A stretch of DNA of 64,000 nt from Actinoplanes aureus (GCF_015704865.1 NZ_JADQTO010000006.1:344601-408600); one strand, 5' to 3'. Counted from the stretch's first letter, positions 16,350-24,979 are shown. A program made the numbers and translations. The notes: generated by a model not told the origin, from the letters alone.

Positions 16350-17426
16350 CTAGGCGTCGAACCGGCACGGCCCGGCGGCGGCCGAGATGCAGGTCTGGAT
16401 CAGGACGTTGGCGCCGTCCACCTCGGTGACGGTGGTGAGCGTGCCGTCGCGCAGGTCGCGGACGATCCCCTCGCGCATCGGCAGCACGCACTTGAAGCAG
16501 ATGCCCATCCGGCAGCCGGACTTCATCAGCTGGCCGGCGGCCTCGCCGGCCTCGAGGATCGACGTGCCGGCGGGTGCGTCGGCGACCGTCCCGGTGCGTT
16601 CGAAGGCGACCGTGCCACCGTCACCCGCGACCAGCACGGTGGGGCGGAACCGTTCCACGTGCAGCCGGTCGGCGGCGCCCGCGTCGGTCCAGTGCGAGCC
16701 CAGGTCGTCGAGCATCTCGCCCGGGCCGCACGCCCAGGTGTCCCGCTCGAACAGGTCGGGCACCAGCGAGGCCAGCTCGGCGGGCTTGAGGCGCCCGTCG
16801 GCCCGGGTGTGCCGTTCGATCAGGCGGATCCGCCCGGACGAGGCGAGCGCACGGAGCTCGGCGCCGAAGACCACGTCGTCGGCGGTCCGCGCGGAGTGCA
16901 CCACGACCACGTCGGGCATCTGGTGCAGGGCGCTGCGCAGCATGCCCATGACCGGGGTGATGCCGCTTCCGGCGGTCACGAACAGAGCCTTCGCCGGGGG
17001 AGTGGACGGCAGCACGAAGTCGCCGGTGGGCAGGTCGAGGTTGACGATCATGCCGCGCTTGGCGTGCCGGAGCAGGTGGCCGCTCACCACGCCGTCCTGG
17101 ACCGCGTTGACGGTCACGGTGAACCGCCCGTCCTTGCGGCCGGCGGCGCTCGACACGGAGTAGGCCCGCCACAGCCGTGTGCCGTTGACGTCCACGCCGA
17201 GCCGGATGTACTGACCTGGCCGGTGTTGCTCCCAGTTGCGTCCGGGGCGCAGTTCCAGGGTGACCGCGTTCGCGGTCTCCCGGTGTACCGCCTCGATCCG
17301 GGCGCGCAGGACGGTCGGGTTGCGCAGGGGCGCGATGACGTCGAGGTAGTCGGCCGGCACCACCGGCGTCGTGATCAACTCGACGACGCGCCAGGCGCCG
17401 TTGCGCAATTTCTGAGTAACTGGCAC
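16350..17426 (-). CDS. Ferredoxin reductase-type electron donor for the desaturase
   Basis: 358 aa from GTG 17426, chosen because homologues begin about ten residues before the conserved AWRVVELITTPVVPADYLD block; an ATG at 17462 is an alternative. FAD domain: RAYSVSS and GxVSGHLL. NAD(P) domain: FVTAGSGITPVMGMLRSAL and WACGPGEMLDDL. C-terminal plant-type 2Fe-2S domain with SGCRMGICFKCVLP and a distant IQTC cysteine. It passes electrons from NAD(P)H through FAD and the iron-sulfur cluster to the neighbouring desaturase. The pairing is the same as Rv3230c/Rv3229c in Mycobacterium. Divergent from a PucR-type regulator. Confidence 0.9.
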   Translation of the reverse strand: MPVTQKLRNGAWRVVELITTPVVPADYLDVIAPLRNPTVLRARIEAVHRETANAVTLELRPGRNWEQHRPGQYIRLGVDVNGTRLWRAYSVSSAAGRKDGRFTVTVNAVQDGVVSGHLLRHAKRGMIVNLDLPTGDFVLPSTPPAKALFVTAGSGITPVMGMLRSALHQMPDVVVVHSARTADDVVFGAELRALASSGRIRLIERHTRADGRLKPAELASLVPDLFERDTWACGPGEMLDDLGSHWTDAGAADRLHVERFRPTVLVAGDGGTVAFERTGTVADAPAGTSILEAGEAAGQLMKSGCRMGICFKCVLPMREGIVRDLRDGTLTTVTEVDGANVLIQTCISAAAGPCRFDA

Positions 17427-17553
17427 ATCACCAAGCCTGCTACCTGGAGCGGGCGAAAGCATGACCATGGGAAGTGAAACGCAAGCGTGATAATTGTTCG
17501 GTGGGTACAACACTCGGGCGGCAAACGTTGAACTGGCGGGAGAAGGTGCACCT

Positions 17554-18741
17554 ATGAAACAACCGCTGCGGGACGTCCGGTCCTATCGCCTCCCCGCGGA
17601 AGTGATCGATCCGCTCCGGCAGGGGCTGCCCGAGGTGGCCGTGCAGACCATCGCGGCGATCACGATGGAGGTGCCCGCCTACGCGGAGGCCTTCGCCGGC
17701 GAACTCGGCCACAAGATCGAGAAGGCGGTGCAGGCCGCTCTCGGCACGTTCCTCAACCTGGTGTCCCGCCCGGGAGCCGACCCCGGCACTCCGCTGGCGG
17801 CGGCGCTCGAGGCGGCGTACGCGCTGGGCCGGGGTGAGGCCCGCTCGGGCCGCAGCCTGGACGCGCTGCTCGCCGCCTACCGGGTCGGCGCCCGTGTCTC
17901 GTGGCGTGAGCTGGCCGCGATCAGTGTCGGCATCGGGCAGCCGGCCGCCACCATCGCGGACTTCGCCGAGCTGGTGTTCGCCTACATCGACGAGCTCTCC
18001 GCGGCGAGCGTTGCCGGGCACGCCGACGAGCTCGCCGCCTCCGGCCGGATCCGGCTGCGGCACCTCCAGGAGCTGGCGCAGGCGCTGGTCGCGGGCGAGC
18101 CGCCGCTCGTGGTGCAGGCCGCCGCGGAGCAGGCCGAGTGGACGCCGCCGCAGACCCTCACCGCGATCATGCTGCCGGAACGCTCCGCCCGCTGGGTGAT
18201 CGACCTGCTCGATCCGCGCACCCTCCAGCTCGCCGAAGCGGTGCCGGACCTGCCCGGCATGACCGTGCTGCTGGTACCCGACCCGCAGGGCGCGTCCCGC
18301 CCGCATCTGACCCGGCTGCTGTCCGGCCACAGCGCGATCATCGGCCCGGCCCGCCCCTGGCCGGAGGCGAAGGGCTCGCTCGACCGCGTGATCCGGGTGC
18401 ACCAACTCCACCCGCCCGCCGCCGGTGCGGTGGTCGACACCGAGGACCACCTGGCCGGGGTCGTGGTCACCGCCGACCCGGGTGCCCTCGCCGATCTGCG
18501 CGCCCGCGCCCTCGCCCCGCTCGCCGGCGAACGCGGCGCCGCCGCCGCCAAACTCGTCGAGACGCTCCGCAGCTGGCTGCTGCATCACGGCCGCCGCGAG
18601 GACGTCGCCGCCGAACTCTTCGTCCATCCGCAGACGGTCCGCTACCGGATGGCCCGCCTCCGTGAGCTCTACGGCGACAAACTGCGCGATCCGCAGTGGG
18701 TGCTCGCTCTGACCATCGCCCTCGCGCTCCCAGAATCCTGA
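17554..18741 (+). CDS. PucR-family transcriptional regulator
   Basis: 395 aa from ATG 17554 with GGGAGAAGG upstream. The N-terminal helical region (~1-150; SLDALLAAYRVGARVSWRELA) is the RsbRD/CdaR-like domain found in these proteins. The C-terminus carries the PucR HTH (RREDVAAELFVHPQTVRYRMARLRELYGDKL). Divergence from the desaturase/reductase operon, with only ~127 bp between starts, makes it the probable regulator of membrane-lipid desaturation here. This arrangement recurs in actinobacteria. Effector unknown. Confidence 0.85.
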   Translation: MKQPLRDVRSYRLPAEVIDPLRQGLPEVAVQTIAAITMEVPAYAEAFAGELGHKIEKAVQAALGTFLNLVSRPGADPGTPLAAALEAAYALGRGEARSGRSLDALLAAYRVGARVSWRELAAISVGIGQPAATIADFAELVFAYIDELSAASVAGHADELAASGRIRLRHLQELAQALVAGEPPLVVQAAAEQAEWTPPQTLTAIMLPERSARWVIDLLDPRTLQLAEAVPDLPGMTVLLVPDPQGASRPHLTRLLSGHSAIIGPARPWPEAKGSLDRVIRVHQLHPPAAGAVVDTEDHLAGVVVTADPGALADLRARALAPLAGERGAAAAKLVETLRSWLLHHGRREDVAAELFVHPQTVRYRMARLRELYGDKLRDPQWVLALTIALALPES

Positions 18742-18747
18742 AAACCC

Positions 18748-18843
18748 CTTCCCGGTACGCGCGACACCTCCCGCCGAACCCACACCGCCCCGCCGCTCCC
18801 GCGCGGCCACCTGCCCACTCACCGCCCCAGCGCGACCGCCGGG
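18748..18843. repeat. Copy 1 of a dispersed ~95-bp intergenic repeat
   Basis: Begins just after the PucR-type gene stop. It shares CCCTTC, GGTACGCG, TCCCGCCG, GGCCA and a terminal CCCCARCGCGACCGCCGGG block, in the same order and near-identical spacing, with 30530-30632 downstream of another plus-strand gene. No coding potential is seen in 18742-18956. Confidence 0.5.
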
Positions 18844-18889
18844 CCCATGCAGCCGGTCGCGCTCACCCCGAAGCCCCCCGCCGCCGATA

Positions 18890-18919
18890 GACCAAAGTCG
18901 CGGACGGCCGACTTCGGTC
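18890..18919. promoter_or_regulatory. 30-bp palindrome upstream of yqeB/two-component operon
   Basis: GACCAAAGTCG (18890-18900), 8-bp spacer, CGACTTCGGTC (18909-18919): 11-bp arms with one mismatch, about 40-70 bp upstream of the YqeB start and just upstream of its probable -10. Candidate binding site for the response regulator encoded two genes downstream. Confidence 0.5.
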
Positions 18920-18945
18920 GTCTGGTCCGGTTCGCCGGTGGGGCA

Positions 18946-18951
18946 TAGCGT
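18946..18951 (+). promoter_or_regulatory. Candidate leaderless -10 box (TAGCGT)
   Basis: TAGCGT followed by 5-7 nt and GTG codons at 18957/18959; no ribosome site is seen. Confidence 0.4.
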
Positions 18952-18958
18952 CGGCGGT

Positions 18959-19645
18959 GTGCGCAACCAACCCGTCGTGCTGACGTACACCGGATTTGAT
19001 CGGGCGCTCGTGACCGCCGGACCGGCCGTGCTGGGCCTCGTGCTCGCCGCGGTCCTGCCGATGGTCGCGCGATGGGCGCTGGACCTGGACATCCCGCTGC
19101 CGTTCCGGCCGGTCTGGGTGGTGGCCGGTTCGATCGACCGGTGGTGGGAGCTGGCCGTGCAGGCGGCCATCCTCGCCGGGCTGGGCGCCGTGGTGACGAT
19201 GGAGATCCTGCGCCGCACGGCCAGCGTCACGGTCGGCTCCGACGAGGTGAGCCTGGAGCTCGCGGACGACCGCCGTACCCTGCCTCGCGCCGACATCGAG
19301 GCGATCTATCGGGACGGTGACGCGCTGGTGGTGCTGGACCGGGAGTCGCGGCAGGCGTTCCGCGGTGAGGCCCGGGCCGGCGCGGCGGTGCTGGAGCGGG
19401 CCTTCCGCGAGTTCGGCTACCCGTGGCGGGACGCCGACCCGTTCGCCGAGCTGTACCACCGGTGGGTGCCGGACACCGGCTTGCTGCCGGTGGCGGCGGA
19501 CGCGGTCCTGTCGGCGCGCGCCGTGGCGCTGCGCAAGAAGGCCGGCAAGGAGGCCGGCGAGCTGCGGGACACGCTTCAGAAGCTGGGGTACGCCGTCCGC
19601 GACGACGGCGACAAGCAGTTCTGGCGCCCGCTGGTCCGCTCGTGA
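18959..19645 (+). CDS. YqeB-family membrane protein
   Basis: 228 aa from GTG 18959. Two membrane helices (~17-40 and ~58-78) are followed by a soluble domain matching actinobacterial YqeB-type proteins: RADIEAIYRDGDALVVLDRESR, then FREFGYPWRDADPFAELYHRWVPDTGLLPVAADAVLSARAVAL. The function of the family is not established. It is the first gene of an operon with a histidine kinase and response regulator (GTGA overlap with the kinase), so it may be a membrane accessory of the sensory system. Confidence 0.75.
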   Translation: MRNQPVVLTYTGFDRALVTAGPAVLGLVLAAVLPMVARWALDLDIPLPFRPVWVVAGSIDRWWELAVQAAILAGLGAVVTMEILRRTASVTVGSDEVSLELADDRRTLPRADIEAIYRDGDALVVLDRESRQAFRGEARAGAAVLERAFREFGYPWRDADPFAELYHRWVPDTGLLPVAADAVLSARAVALRKKAGKEAGELRDTLQKLGYAVRDDGDKQFWRPLVRS

Positions 19646-20823
19646 CGACTCCGCCGCGCCAGGACCGGCTGGTGCGTCTGCGGGCCTGGGTGCGGTACCG
19701 GGCGGTGGACGTCCTCGCCATCCTGATCTCCTGGTTCGTCGCGCTGGTCCTGGTCGGCGAGGCCGAGAACATCGGCCGGATCAGCAGCGGCGAGGTCCTG
19801 CCGCTGCTGACACTGGGCTGGGTGACGTCGCTGGCGATCTGGTGGCGGCGCAGCCACCCGGTGGCCACGGCGATCGTCATCGCGCCGACCGGGCTGTTCA
19901 CCGACACGTCCGCCTACGCCGGGCTGGTCATCGTCTACACCCTGATCACGTTGCGCCGGGGCCGGATCGTCGCGCTCGTGCTGCTCCTGCACCTGCTCAT
20001 CGGGTTCGGCTATTCGCTGCGGCGGCCCGACCCGGGTGTCCCACCCCTTGTCGAGCTGTTGCTGAGCGGCGCCCTGATCGCGGCGACCGTGGCGATCGGG
20101 GTGGCGGTGCGGTCCCGGCGCGAGCTGGTCGAGTCGCTGCGCGAGCGTGCGGCCCGCGCCGAGGAGGCGGCCGGCCTGCGCGCCGACCGGCTGCGCGCGC
20201 TGGAGCGGGAACGGATCGCCCGCGAGATGCACGACGCCCTCGCCCATCGGATCTCCATGGTCAGCCTGCACGCCGGGGCGCTACAGGTCCGCCCCGACCT
20301 GTCGCCGGAGGAGGTGGCGAAGGCGGCGGTGACGATCCGGGACAGCGCTCACCACGCTCTGGAGGACCTGCGGGAGATCCTCGGGGTGCTGCGCGCCGGC
20401 GAGGGCGACGGCCTGCGGCCGCAACCCGGGCTGGACGATCTGAACGATCTGGTCGCCGAGGCACAGACCGCGGGGGTACGGGTGGAAGCGCAGAACCTCC
20501 TCAACGGCACACCGGTCAGTCCCTCCCTCGGCCGGACCGTGTTCCGTCTCGTGCAGGAGGGGCTGACCAACGCCGGAAAGCACGCGCCGGGCGTACCCGT
20601 GCACCTGCTGTTGGAAAGAACCGCCAAGGGTGAGCTGCATGTCGAGGTCTCCAACGCGTTGCCGGGCACGCCGGCGGCGCTGGTGCCGGGTGCCGGCGCC
20701 GGTCTGGTCGGCCTGGCCGAGCGGGTGGATTTGCTCGGCGGGCGGCTGAGGCACGGCGTGCGGGCCGACCCGCGTACCGGGCTCGGTTTTCATCTGGAAG
20801 CGTGGTTGCCGTGGCCGAGCTGA
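19642..20823 (+). CDS. NarL/DesK-type sensor histidine kinase
   Basis: 393 aa starting at GTG 19642, overlapping the YqeB stop by 4 nt. Four to five membrane helices (~22-40, ~55-68, ~75-100, ~108-125, ~135-156) form the sensor without a large extracellular loop. HisKA_3 follows with the phosphoacceptor His197 in REMHDALAHRISM, then the ATPase N-box FRLVQEGLTNAGKHA and G-box GAGLVGLAERVDLLGG. It autophosphorylates and passes phosphate to the response regulator encoded next. Signal likely membrane-associated; not identifiable. Confidence 0.9.
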   Translation: MTTPPRQDRLVRLRAWVRYRAVDVLAILISWFVALVLVGEAENIGRISSGEVLPLLTLGWVTSLAIWWRRSHPVATAIVIAPTGLFTDTSAYAGLVIVYTLITLRRGRIVALVLLLHLLIGFGYSLRRPDPGVPPLVELLLSGALIAATVAIGVAVRSRRELVESLRERAARAEEAAGLRADRLRALERERIAREMHDALAHRISMVSLHAGALQVRPDLSPEEVAKAAVTIRDSAHHALEDLREILGVLRAGEGDGLRPQPGLDDLNDLVAEAQTAGVRVEAQNLLNGTPVSPSLGRTVFRLVQEGLTNAGKHAPGVPVHLLLERTAKGELHVEVSNALPGTPAALVPGAGAGLVGLAERVDLLGGRLRHGVRADPRTGLGFHLEAWLPWPS

Positions 20824-21485
20824 TCCGGGTGCTGATCGCTGACGACGACCCCCTGGTGCGGGTGGGTCTGTCCATGGTTCTGGGCGCGGGCCCGGACCTG
20901 CAGCTGGTGGGTGAGGCGGGCGACGGCGCCGAGGCGGTCGAGGCGGCCCGGCGGCTGCGCCCGGACGTGGTGCTGATGGACATCCGGATGCCGCGGATGG
21001 ACGGCCTGGCTGCCACCGAGGAGCTGCGGCGCGACGGGCCGAACCCGGCGATCGTGGTGCTGACCACGTTCGACACCGACGAGCACCTGCTCGGTGCGCT
21101 GCGGCTGGGCGCCAACGGCTTCCTGCTGAAGGACATCGCGCCGACCGAGATCCTGGACGCGGTACGGCGTGCGGCGGCCGGCGAGTCGATCCTGGCACCG
21201 TCGGTCGTGCCCCGTTTGATCGGGTACGCGGTGGGCCGCAAGGACGACGACGGCCCGAACGACCGGGTGACACGTGCCCATGCGGCGCTGGACCGGCTCA
21301 CCGAGCGGGAGCGGGAGGTGGCCGACGCGGTGGCGACCGGCCGTTCCAACGCGGAGATCGGCCGGGCGTTGCACATGAGCGTGCCGACCGTGAAGGCGTA
21401 CGTGTCCCGGCTCCTCGACAAGCTCGGCTGCGCGAATCGGGTGCAGGTGGCGATCCTGGTCCACGAAGCTTTACAACGCCCGTGA
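20811..21485 (+). CDS. NarL/FixJ-family response regulator
   Basis: 224 aa from GTG 20811, overlapping the kinase end by 13 nt; GTG 20802 is an alternative. Receiver domain with acidic DDD near residue 11, phosphoacceptor Asp57 (VVLMDIRMPRMDG), Thr (VVLTTFD) and Lys (FLLKDI). The C-terminal LuxR-type HTH is LTEREREVADAVATGRSNAEIGRALHMSVPTVKAYVSRLLDKLG. It should bind DNA as a phosphorylated dimer; the palindrome at 18890-18919 ahead of its own operon is the best local target. Confidence 0.92.
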   Translation: MAELIRVLIADDDPLVRVGLSMVLGAGPDLQLVGEAGDGAEAVEAARRLRPDVVLMDIRMPRMDGLAATEELRRDGPNPAIVVLTTFDTDEHLLGALRLGANGFLLKDIAPTEILDAVRRAAAGESILAPSVVPRLIGYAVGRKDDDGPNDRVTRAHAALDRLTEREREVADAVATGRSNAEIGRALHMSVPTVKAYVSRLLDKLGCANRVQVAILVHEALQRP

Positions 21486-21540
21486 GGGTCGTTACATCCA
21501 GTGGTACCGAACGCTCGGGGCGACTAGCGTTGTGCCCGCT

Positions 21541-21569
21541 GCAAAACCCATCTGTTGAGTAGGTTTTGC
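21541..21569. promoter_or_regulatory. Perfect 8-bp inverted repeat upstream of metN
   Basis: GCAAAACC (21541-21548), 13-bp spacer, GGTTTTGC (21562-21569), centred about 50 bp before the metN start. The AT-rich arms stand out. It may be an operator or a 5'-UTR hairpin. I could not match it to a SAM riboswitch consensus. Confidence 0.5.
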
Positions 21570-21604
21570 GACGTACGTCACAACGGCTGACCAGGGTGTT
21601 TCAC

Positions 21605-22588
21605 GTGATCGAAATAAGCGGTCTCCGCAAGACGTACCGCTCGAAAGCCGGTGACGTCGTCGCGGTCGACGGGGTGGACCTCACCGTTGGCGAGGGCGAG
21701 GTCTTCGGCGTGCTGGGCCGCAGCGGCGCCGGCAAGAGCACGCTGCTGCGCTGCGTCAACATGCTGGAGCGCCCGGACGCCGGCACGGTCAGCGTGGACG
21801 GCGTCGAGCTGACCGGGCTGCGCCGCAAGCGGCTGCGCCTGGCCCGGCACACCATCGGGATGATCCACCAGCACTTCGCGCTGCTGTCCTCGCGGACCGT
21901 CGCGGGCAACGTGGCGTTCGCGCTGGAGGTCACCGGGGTGCCGCGGGCCGAGCGGCGGACCCGGGTGGCGGAGCTGCTCGACCTGGTCGGGCTCACCGAG
22001 CGCGCGGAGGCGTACCCCGCTCAGCTCTCCGGCGGCCAGAAACAGCGGGTGGGCATCGCCCGCGCGCTCGCCGCGCGGCCGAAGGTGCTGCTCTCCGACG
22101 AGGCCACCTCGGCGCTGGACCCGGAGACCACCGAGTCGATCCTGCGGCTGCTGCTCGACCTGAACCGCCGGCTCGGCCTCACGATCCTGCTGATCACCCA
22201 CGAGATGACCGTGGTGAAGCGGATCTGCACCTCGGCCGCGGTGATGCGCGACGGCCGGTTCGTCGAGTCCGGCCGGGTCGCCGACCTGCTGCGCCAGCCC
22301 GGGTCCGAGCTGGCCCGCGACCTCTTCCCGTTCGAGGCGCCGGAGTCGGTGCCGGGCGCGACCGTGGTCGACGTGACGGTCAGCGGCGAGGACGCGGACA
22401 CGCCGATCATCGCCGAGCTGGCCAGGCGCTTCGACACCGACGTACGCATCCTCGGCGGCACCGTGGAAACGCTCGCCGCCACCCGGGCCGGTCGGTGGCG
22501 GCTCGCCCTGCCCGGCGGCCCGGAGGAGAACCGGGACGCCCTGGAGTACCTGCGCACCCTCGGCGCCCGGGTGGGGGTGGCATCGTGA
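21605..22588 (+). CDS. metN: Methionine ABC transporter ATP-binding protein
   Basis: 327 aa from GTG 21605; a TTG at 21566 would add an unconserved 13-residue extension. Walker A GRSGAGKST, Q-loop IHQHFALLSSRTV, signature LSGGQKQRVGIARALA, Walker B KVLLSDEATSALDP and H-loop ITHEM, followed by a C-terminal NIL/ACT-like regulatory domain (~250-327) typical of MetN, where methionine feeds back on uptake. First gene of metNIQ; its stop overlaps metI by 4 nt. Confidence 0.95.
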   Translation: MIEISGLRKTYRSKAGDVVAVDGVDLTVGEGEVFGVLGRSGAGKSTLLRCVNMLERPDAGTVSVDGVELTGLRRKRLRLARHTIGMIHQHFALLSSRTVAGNVAFALEVTGVPRAERRTRVAELLDLVGLTERAEAYPAQLSGGQKQRVGIARALAARPKVLLSDEATSALDPETTESILRLLLDLNRRLGLTILLITHEMTVVKRICTSAAVMRDGRFVESGRVADLLRQPGSELARDLFPFEAPESVPGATVVDVTVSGEDADTPIIAELARRFDTDVRILGGTVETLAATRAGRWRLALPGGPEENRDALEYLRTLGARVGVAS

Positions 22589-23241
22589 CCTGGTCCGAGG
22601 TTCTCGACCTGCTCAACGTCGGCTTCCAGGAGACCGCCTGGATGGTCGCCGTCTCCACGCTGCTCACCGCGGTCGGCGGCCTGCTCGTCGGGGTGCTGCT
22701 CGTGCTCACCGACAAGGCCGGCATGCTGCCCGCGCCCCCGGTCAACGCGGTCCTCGGGCTGATCGTCAACATCGGCCGCTCGCTGCCGTTCATCATCCTG
22801 CTGGTGGCGGTCATCCCGTTCACGCGCCTGCTGGTCGGCACCACCATCGGCACCGACGCGGCGATCGTTCCGCTGACCATCGGCGCCATCCCGTTCTTCG
22901 CCCGGATCGTCGAGTCCGCCCTGCGTGAGGTGCCGCCGGACGTGGTCGCCGCCGCCACCGCGATGGGCGCCACCCGTCGTCAGATCGTCGGCAAGGTGCT
23001 GCTGCGCGAGGCGATGCCGGCCCTGGTCGCCGGCCTGACCATCACCGTGATCGCGCTGGTCGGCTACTCGGCGATGGCCGGCGTGGTCGGCGGCGGCGGC
23101 CTCGGCGACCTGGCCATCCGCTACGGCTACCAGCGCTTCGAGACCGAGGTCATGATCGCCACGGTGGTGGCGCTGGTGGTCTTCGTCCAGCTCGTCCAGA
23201 TGCTCGGCGACCTCCTGGTCCGCCGGCTCTCCCACCGCTGA
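22585..23241 (+). CDS. metI: Methionine ABC transporter permease
   Basis: 218 aa from GTG 22585 (GTGA overlap with metN); usual MetI length is 217. Five hydrophobic helices and the MetI motifs NIGRSLPFIILLVAVIPFTRLLVGT and the EAA loop EVPPDVVAAATAMGATRRQIVGKVLLREAMPAL. It forms the membrane channel with MetN as motor and MetQ as ligand receptor. Confidence 0.95.
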   Translation: MTWSEVLDLLNVGFQETAWMVAVSTLLTAVGGLLVGVLLVLTDKAGMLPAPPVNAVLGLIVNIGRSLPFIILLVAVIPFTRLLVGTTIGTDAAIVPLTIGAIPFFARIVESALREVPPDVVAAATAMGATRRQIVGKVLLREAMPALVAGLTITVIALVGYSAMAGVVGGGGLGDLAIRYGYQRFETEVMIATVVALVVFVQLVQMLGDLLVRRLSHR

Positions 23242-23319
23242 CCTCCCTGCCCCCGCCCATCCGCTGCCGTCTCTCCGTTTTCCTGTTATTCCCATAGAAA
23301 TTGAAAGGATCGCCTGATC

Positions 23320-24147
23320 ATGCGCCGCCGCTCCATCGCCGCCGTCCTGGCAGCCGCCACCCTCGCCCTGGGGCTGGGCGCCTGCGGCTCCTCCGACGAC
23401 GAGTCCGGTTCGTCCTCCGCCTCGGACACCCTCAAGGTCGGGGTCAGCCCCGTTCCGCACGCCGAGATCCTCAAGTACGTCGCCGACAACCTCGCCGCGG
23501 CCGAGGGCCTCAAGCTCGAGATCGTCGAGTTCAACGACTACATCCAGCCGAACGTCGCCCTCCAGGAGAAGCAGCTCGACGCGAACTACTTCCAGCACAT
23601 CCCGTACCTGGAGGAGGAGGTCGCGTCGAAGGGCTACAAGTTCACCGCGCTCAAGCCGGTGCACATCGAGCCGCTCGGCGTCTACTCCAAGAAGGTCAAG
23701 ACGCTCGCCGAGGTGCCCGCCGGCGGGGTGGTCGGCATCCCGAACGACCCGTCCAACTCCGGCCGCGCCCTGAACCTGCTCGCCAAGAACGGGCTGATCA
23801 CGCTCAAGGACGGCGTCGGCGTCAAGGCCACCGAGAAGGACATCACCGCCAACCCGAAGAACCTGGAGTTCAAGGCGCTCGAGGCGGCCCAGCTGCCGCG
23901 CAGCCTGGAGGACACCGCGATCTCGGTGATCAACGGCAACTACGCGATCGAGACCGGGCTCAAGCCGGCGACCGACTCGCTGGTGCTGGAGAGCGGCGAC
24001 GACAACCCGTACGCGAACCTGGTCGTCGTCCGCACCGGCGACGAGGCCGACGCCCGGGTGACCAAGCTGGAGAAGCTGCTGCACTCGGCCGAGGTCAAGA
24101 AGTTCATCACGGACAAGTACCAGGGCTCGGTGCTCGCCGCTTTCTGA
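23320..24147 (+). CDS. metQ: Methionine-binding lipoprotein of the NlpA/MetQ family
   Basis: 275 aa with lipobox LGAC (Cys21). Conserved MetQ features: VGVSPVPHAEILKYV, FNDYIQPNVALQEKQLDANYFQH and GIPNDPSNSGRALNLL. It lies 78 nt after metI with its own AAAGGA ribosome site, and a very strong terminator follows the operon. It captures methionine (D- or L-) outside the membrane. Confidence 0.95.
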   Translation: MRRRSIAAVLAAATLALGLGACGSSDDESGSSSASDTLKVGVSPVPHAEILKYVADNLAAAEGLKLEIVEFNDYIQPNVALQEKQLDANYFQHIPYLEEEVASKGYKFTALKPVHIEPLGVYSKKVKTLAEVPAGGVVGIPNDPSNSGRALNLLAKNGLITLKDGVGVKATEKDITANPKNLEFKALEAAQLPRSLEDTAISVINGNYAIETGLKPATDSLVLESGDDNPYANLVVVRTGDEADARVTKLEKLLHSAEVKKFITDKYQGSVLAAF

Positions 24148-24169
24148 TCACATTGCCTGATCACCTTGC

Positions 24170-24203
24170 CGAAGGGGTGCGTCCGATGGGACGCACCCCT
24201 TCG
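24170..24203 (+). terminator. Strong intrinsic terminator of metNIQ
   Basis: CGAAGGGGTGCGTCC (24170-24184), loop GATG, perfect complement at 24189-24203: a 15-bp stem followed by CTTT, 22 nt past the metQ stop. Confidence 0.92.
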
Positions 24204-24247
24204 CTTTCGCCTCGCGCCAAGCTCGGGCCCAGGCAGGTGGCTGCCGG

Positions 24248-24979
24248 TTAGAGCGCCTTGGCCGTGGCGGCGGCCAGGCTGAGCGAGGAGCAGGCGCCCT
24301 GGTCGGCCCAGACGTCGGCGGCGCCGGGCGTCTCGCCCTGCGTCCACCACTTGGCCCGCCAGATGCGGCCGTTGTGCGAGACCGTGTTGCCGCCGACGTA
24401 GACCGCGCTCGCGCTCCACGCCGCGGACGAGCAGCCGGTCGGCGGCGGCGGGTTGCCGCCACCGCCACCGCTGCCGCCGATGTTGACGTCGATGCAGGAG
24501 TAGAAGGCGTTGGCCGTGTCGGAGATGGTCCAGACGGCGAGGATCTTCTGCCGGCCGGAGAAGCCGCCCAGGTTGATCGTGTGCGAGAGCGTGGCCGGCG
24601 GCTGCTGGTTGTTGCCGCTGAACGAGCCGACCCGGGTGCCGCCGATGAAGTACTCCCATCCGGTGGTGGCGTGCCGGGCAGTGTTGATCCAGGTCAGCGT
24701 GAGCGAGGTGCCGACGTTGGTGGCCGGCCAGTTCCGGCTGTCGTCGTTGAGCTCGGCGAACTGGGCGTTGTTCCCGTGGCAGTTACGCAGGCCCTTGGGG
24801 CCCTCCACGCTCTGCGGCTCGTACTTGATCTGCCCACAGGCGACCGTGCCGCGCGCGCAGTGCGCCTGCCGGCTGGGCGGGTTGGAGACGTAACCGTGTG
24901 CCGCGGCGGGTGAGGCCACCAGGAGCGAGCCGGCGGCACCGACGAGAGCGACCGCTAAGACGGCGATCAACTTGCGCAT
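24248..24979 (-). CDS. Secreted AA10 lytic polysaccharide monooxygenase with CBM5/12 chitin-binding module
   Basis: 243 aa. Signal peptide residues 1-27 end in AAA, so mature protein starts at His28 (HGYVSNP), the N-terminal copper ligand. The second histidine-brace His is His103 (TARHATTGWEY), and the axial Phe is at 159 (NAFYSC), the bacterial AA10 pattern. A Gly/Pro linker (~168-182) leads to a C-terminal CBM5/12 (WSASAVYVGGNTVSHNGRIWRAKWWTQGETPG). It cleaves crystalline chitin (or cellulose) oxidatively outside the cell. The mature domain is fairly short, similar to compact AA10 members. Divergent from a GH64 glucanase, suggesting fungal cell-wall attack. Confidence 0.93.
   Translation of the reverse strand: MRKLIAVLAVALVGAAGSLLVASPAAAHGYVSNPPSRQAHCARGTVACGQIKYEPQSVEGPKGLRNCHGNNAQFAELNDDSRNWPATNVGTSLTLTWINTARHATTGWEYFIGGTRVGSFSGNNQQPPATLSHTINLGGFSGRQKILAVWTISDTANAFYSCIDVNIGGSGGGGGNPPPPTGCSSAAWSASAVYVGGNTVSHNGRIWRAKWWTQGETPGAADVWADQGACSSLSLAAATAKAL

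Noticed and set aside
17440..19296. 618-aa frame on the minus strand across the PucR-type gene
   Set aside because: Antisense frame created by high GC; the PucR protein on the plus strand has clear domains, and the minus frame has no family resemblance.
21486..21604. SAM riboswitch upstream of metN
   Set aside because: No match to SAM-I, SAM-II or SAM-IV consensus by eye; only a short inverted repeat is present.
22021..24084. 687-aa minus-strand frame over metNIQ
   Set aside because: Composition is an Asp/Gly/Val/Arg-rich shadow of metN, metI and metQ, which are certain.
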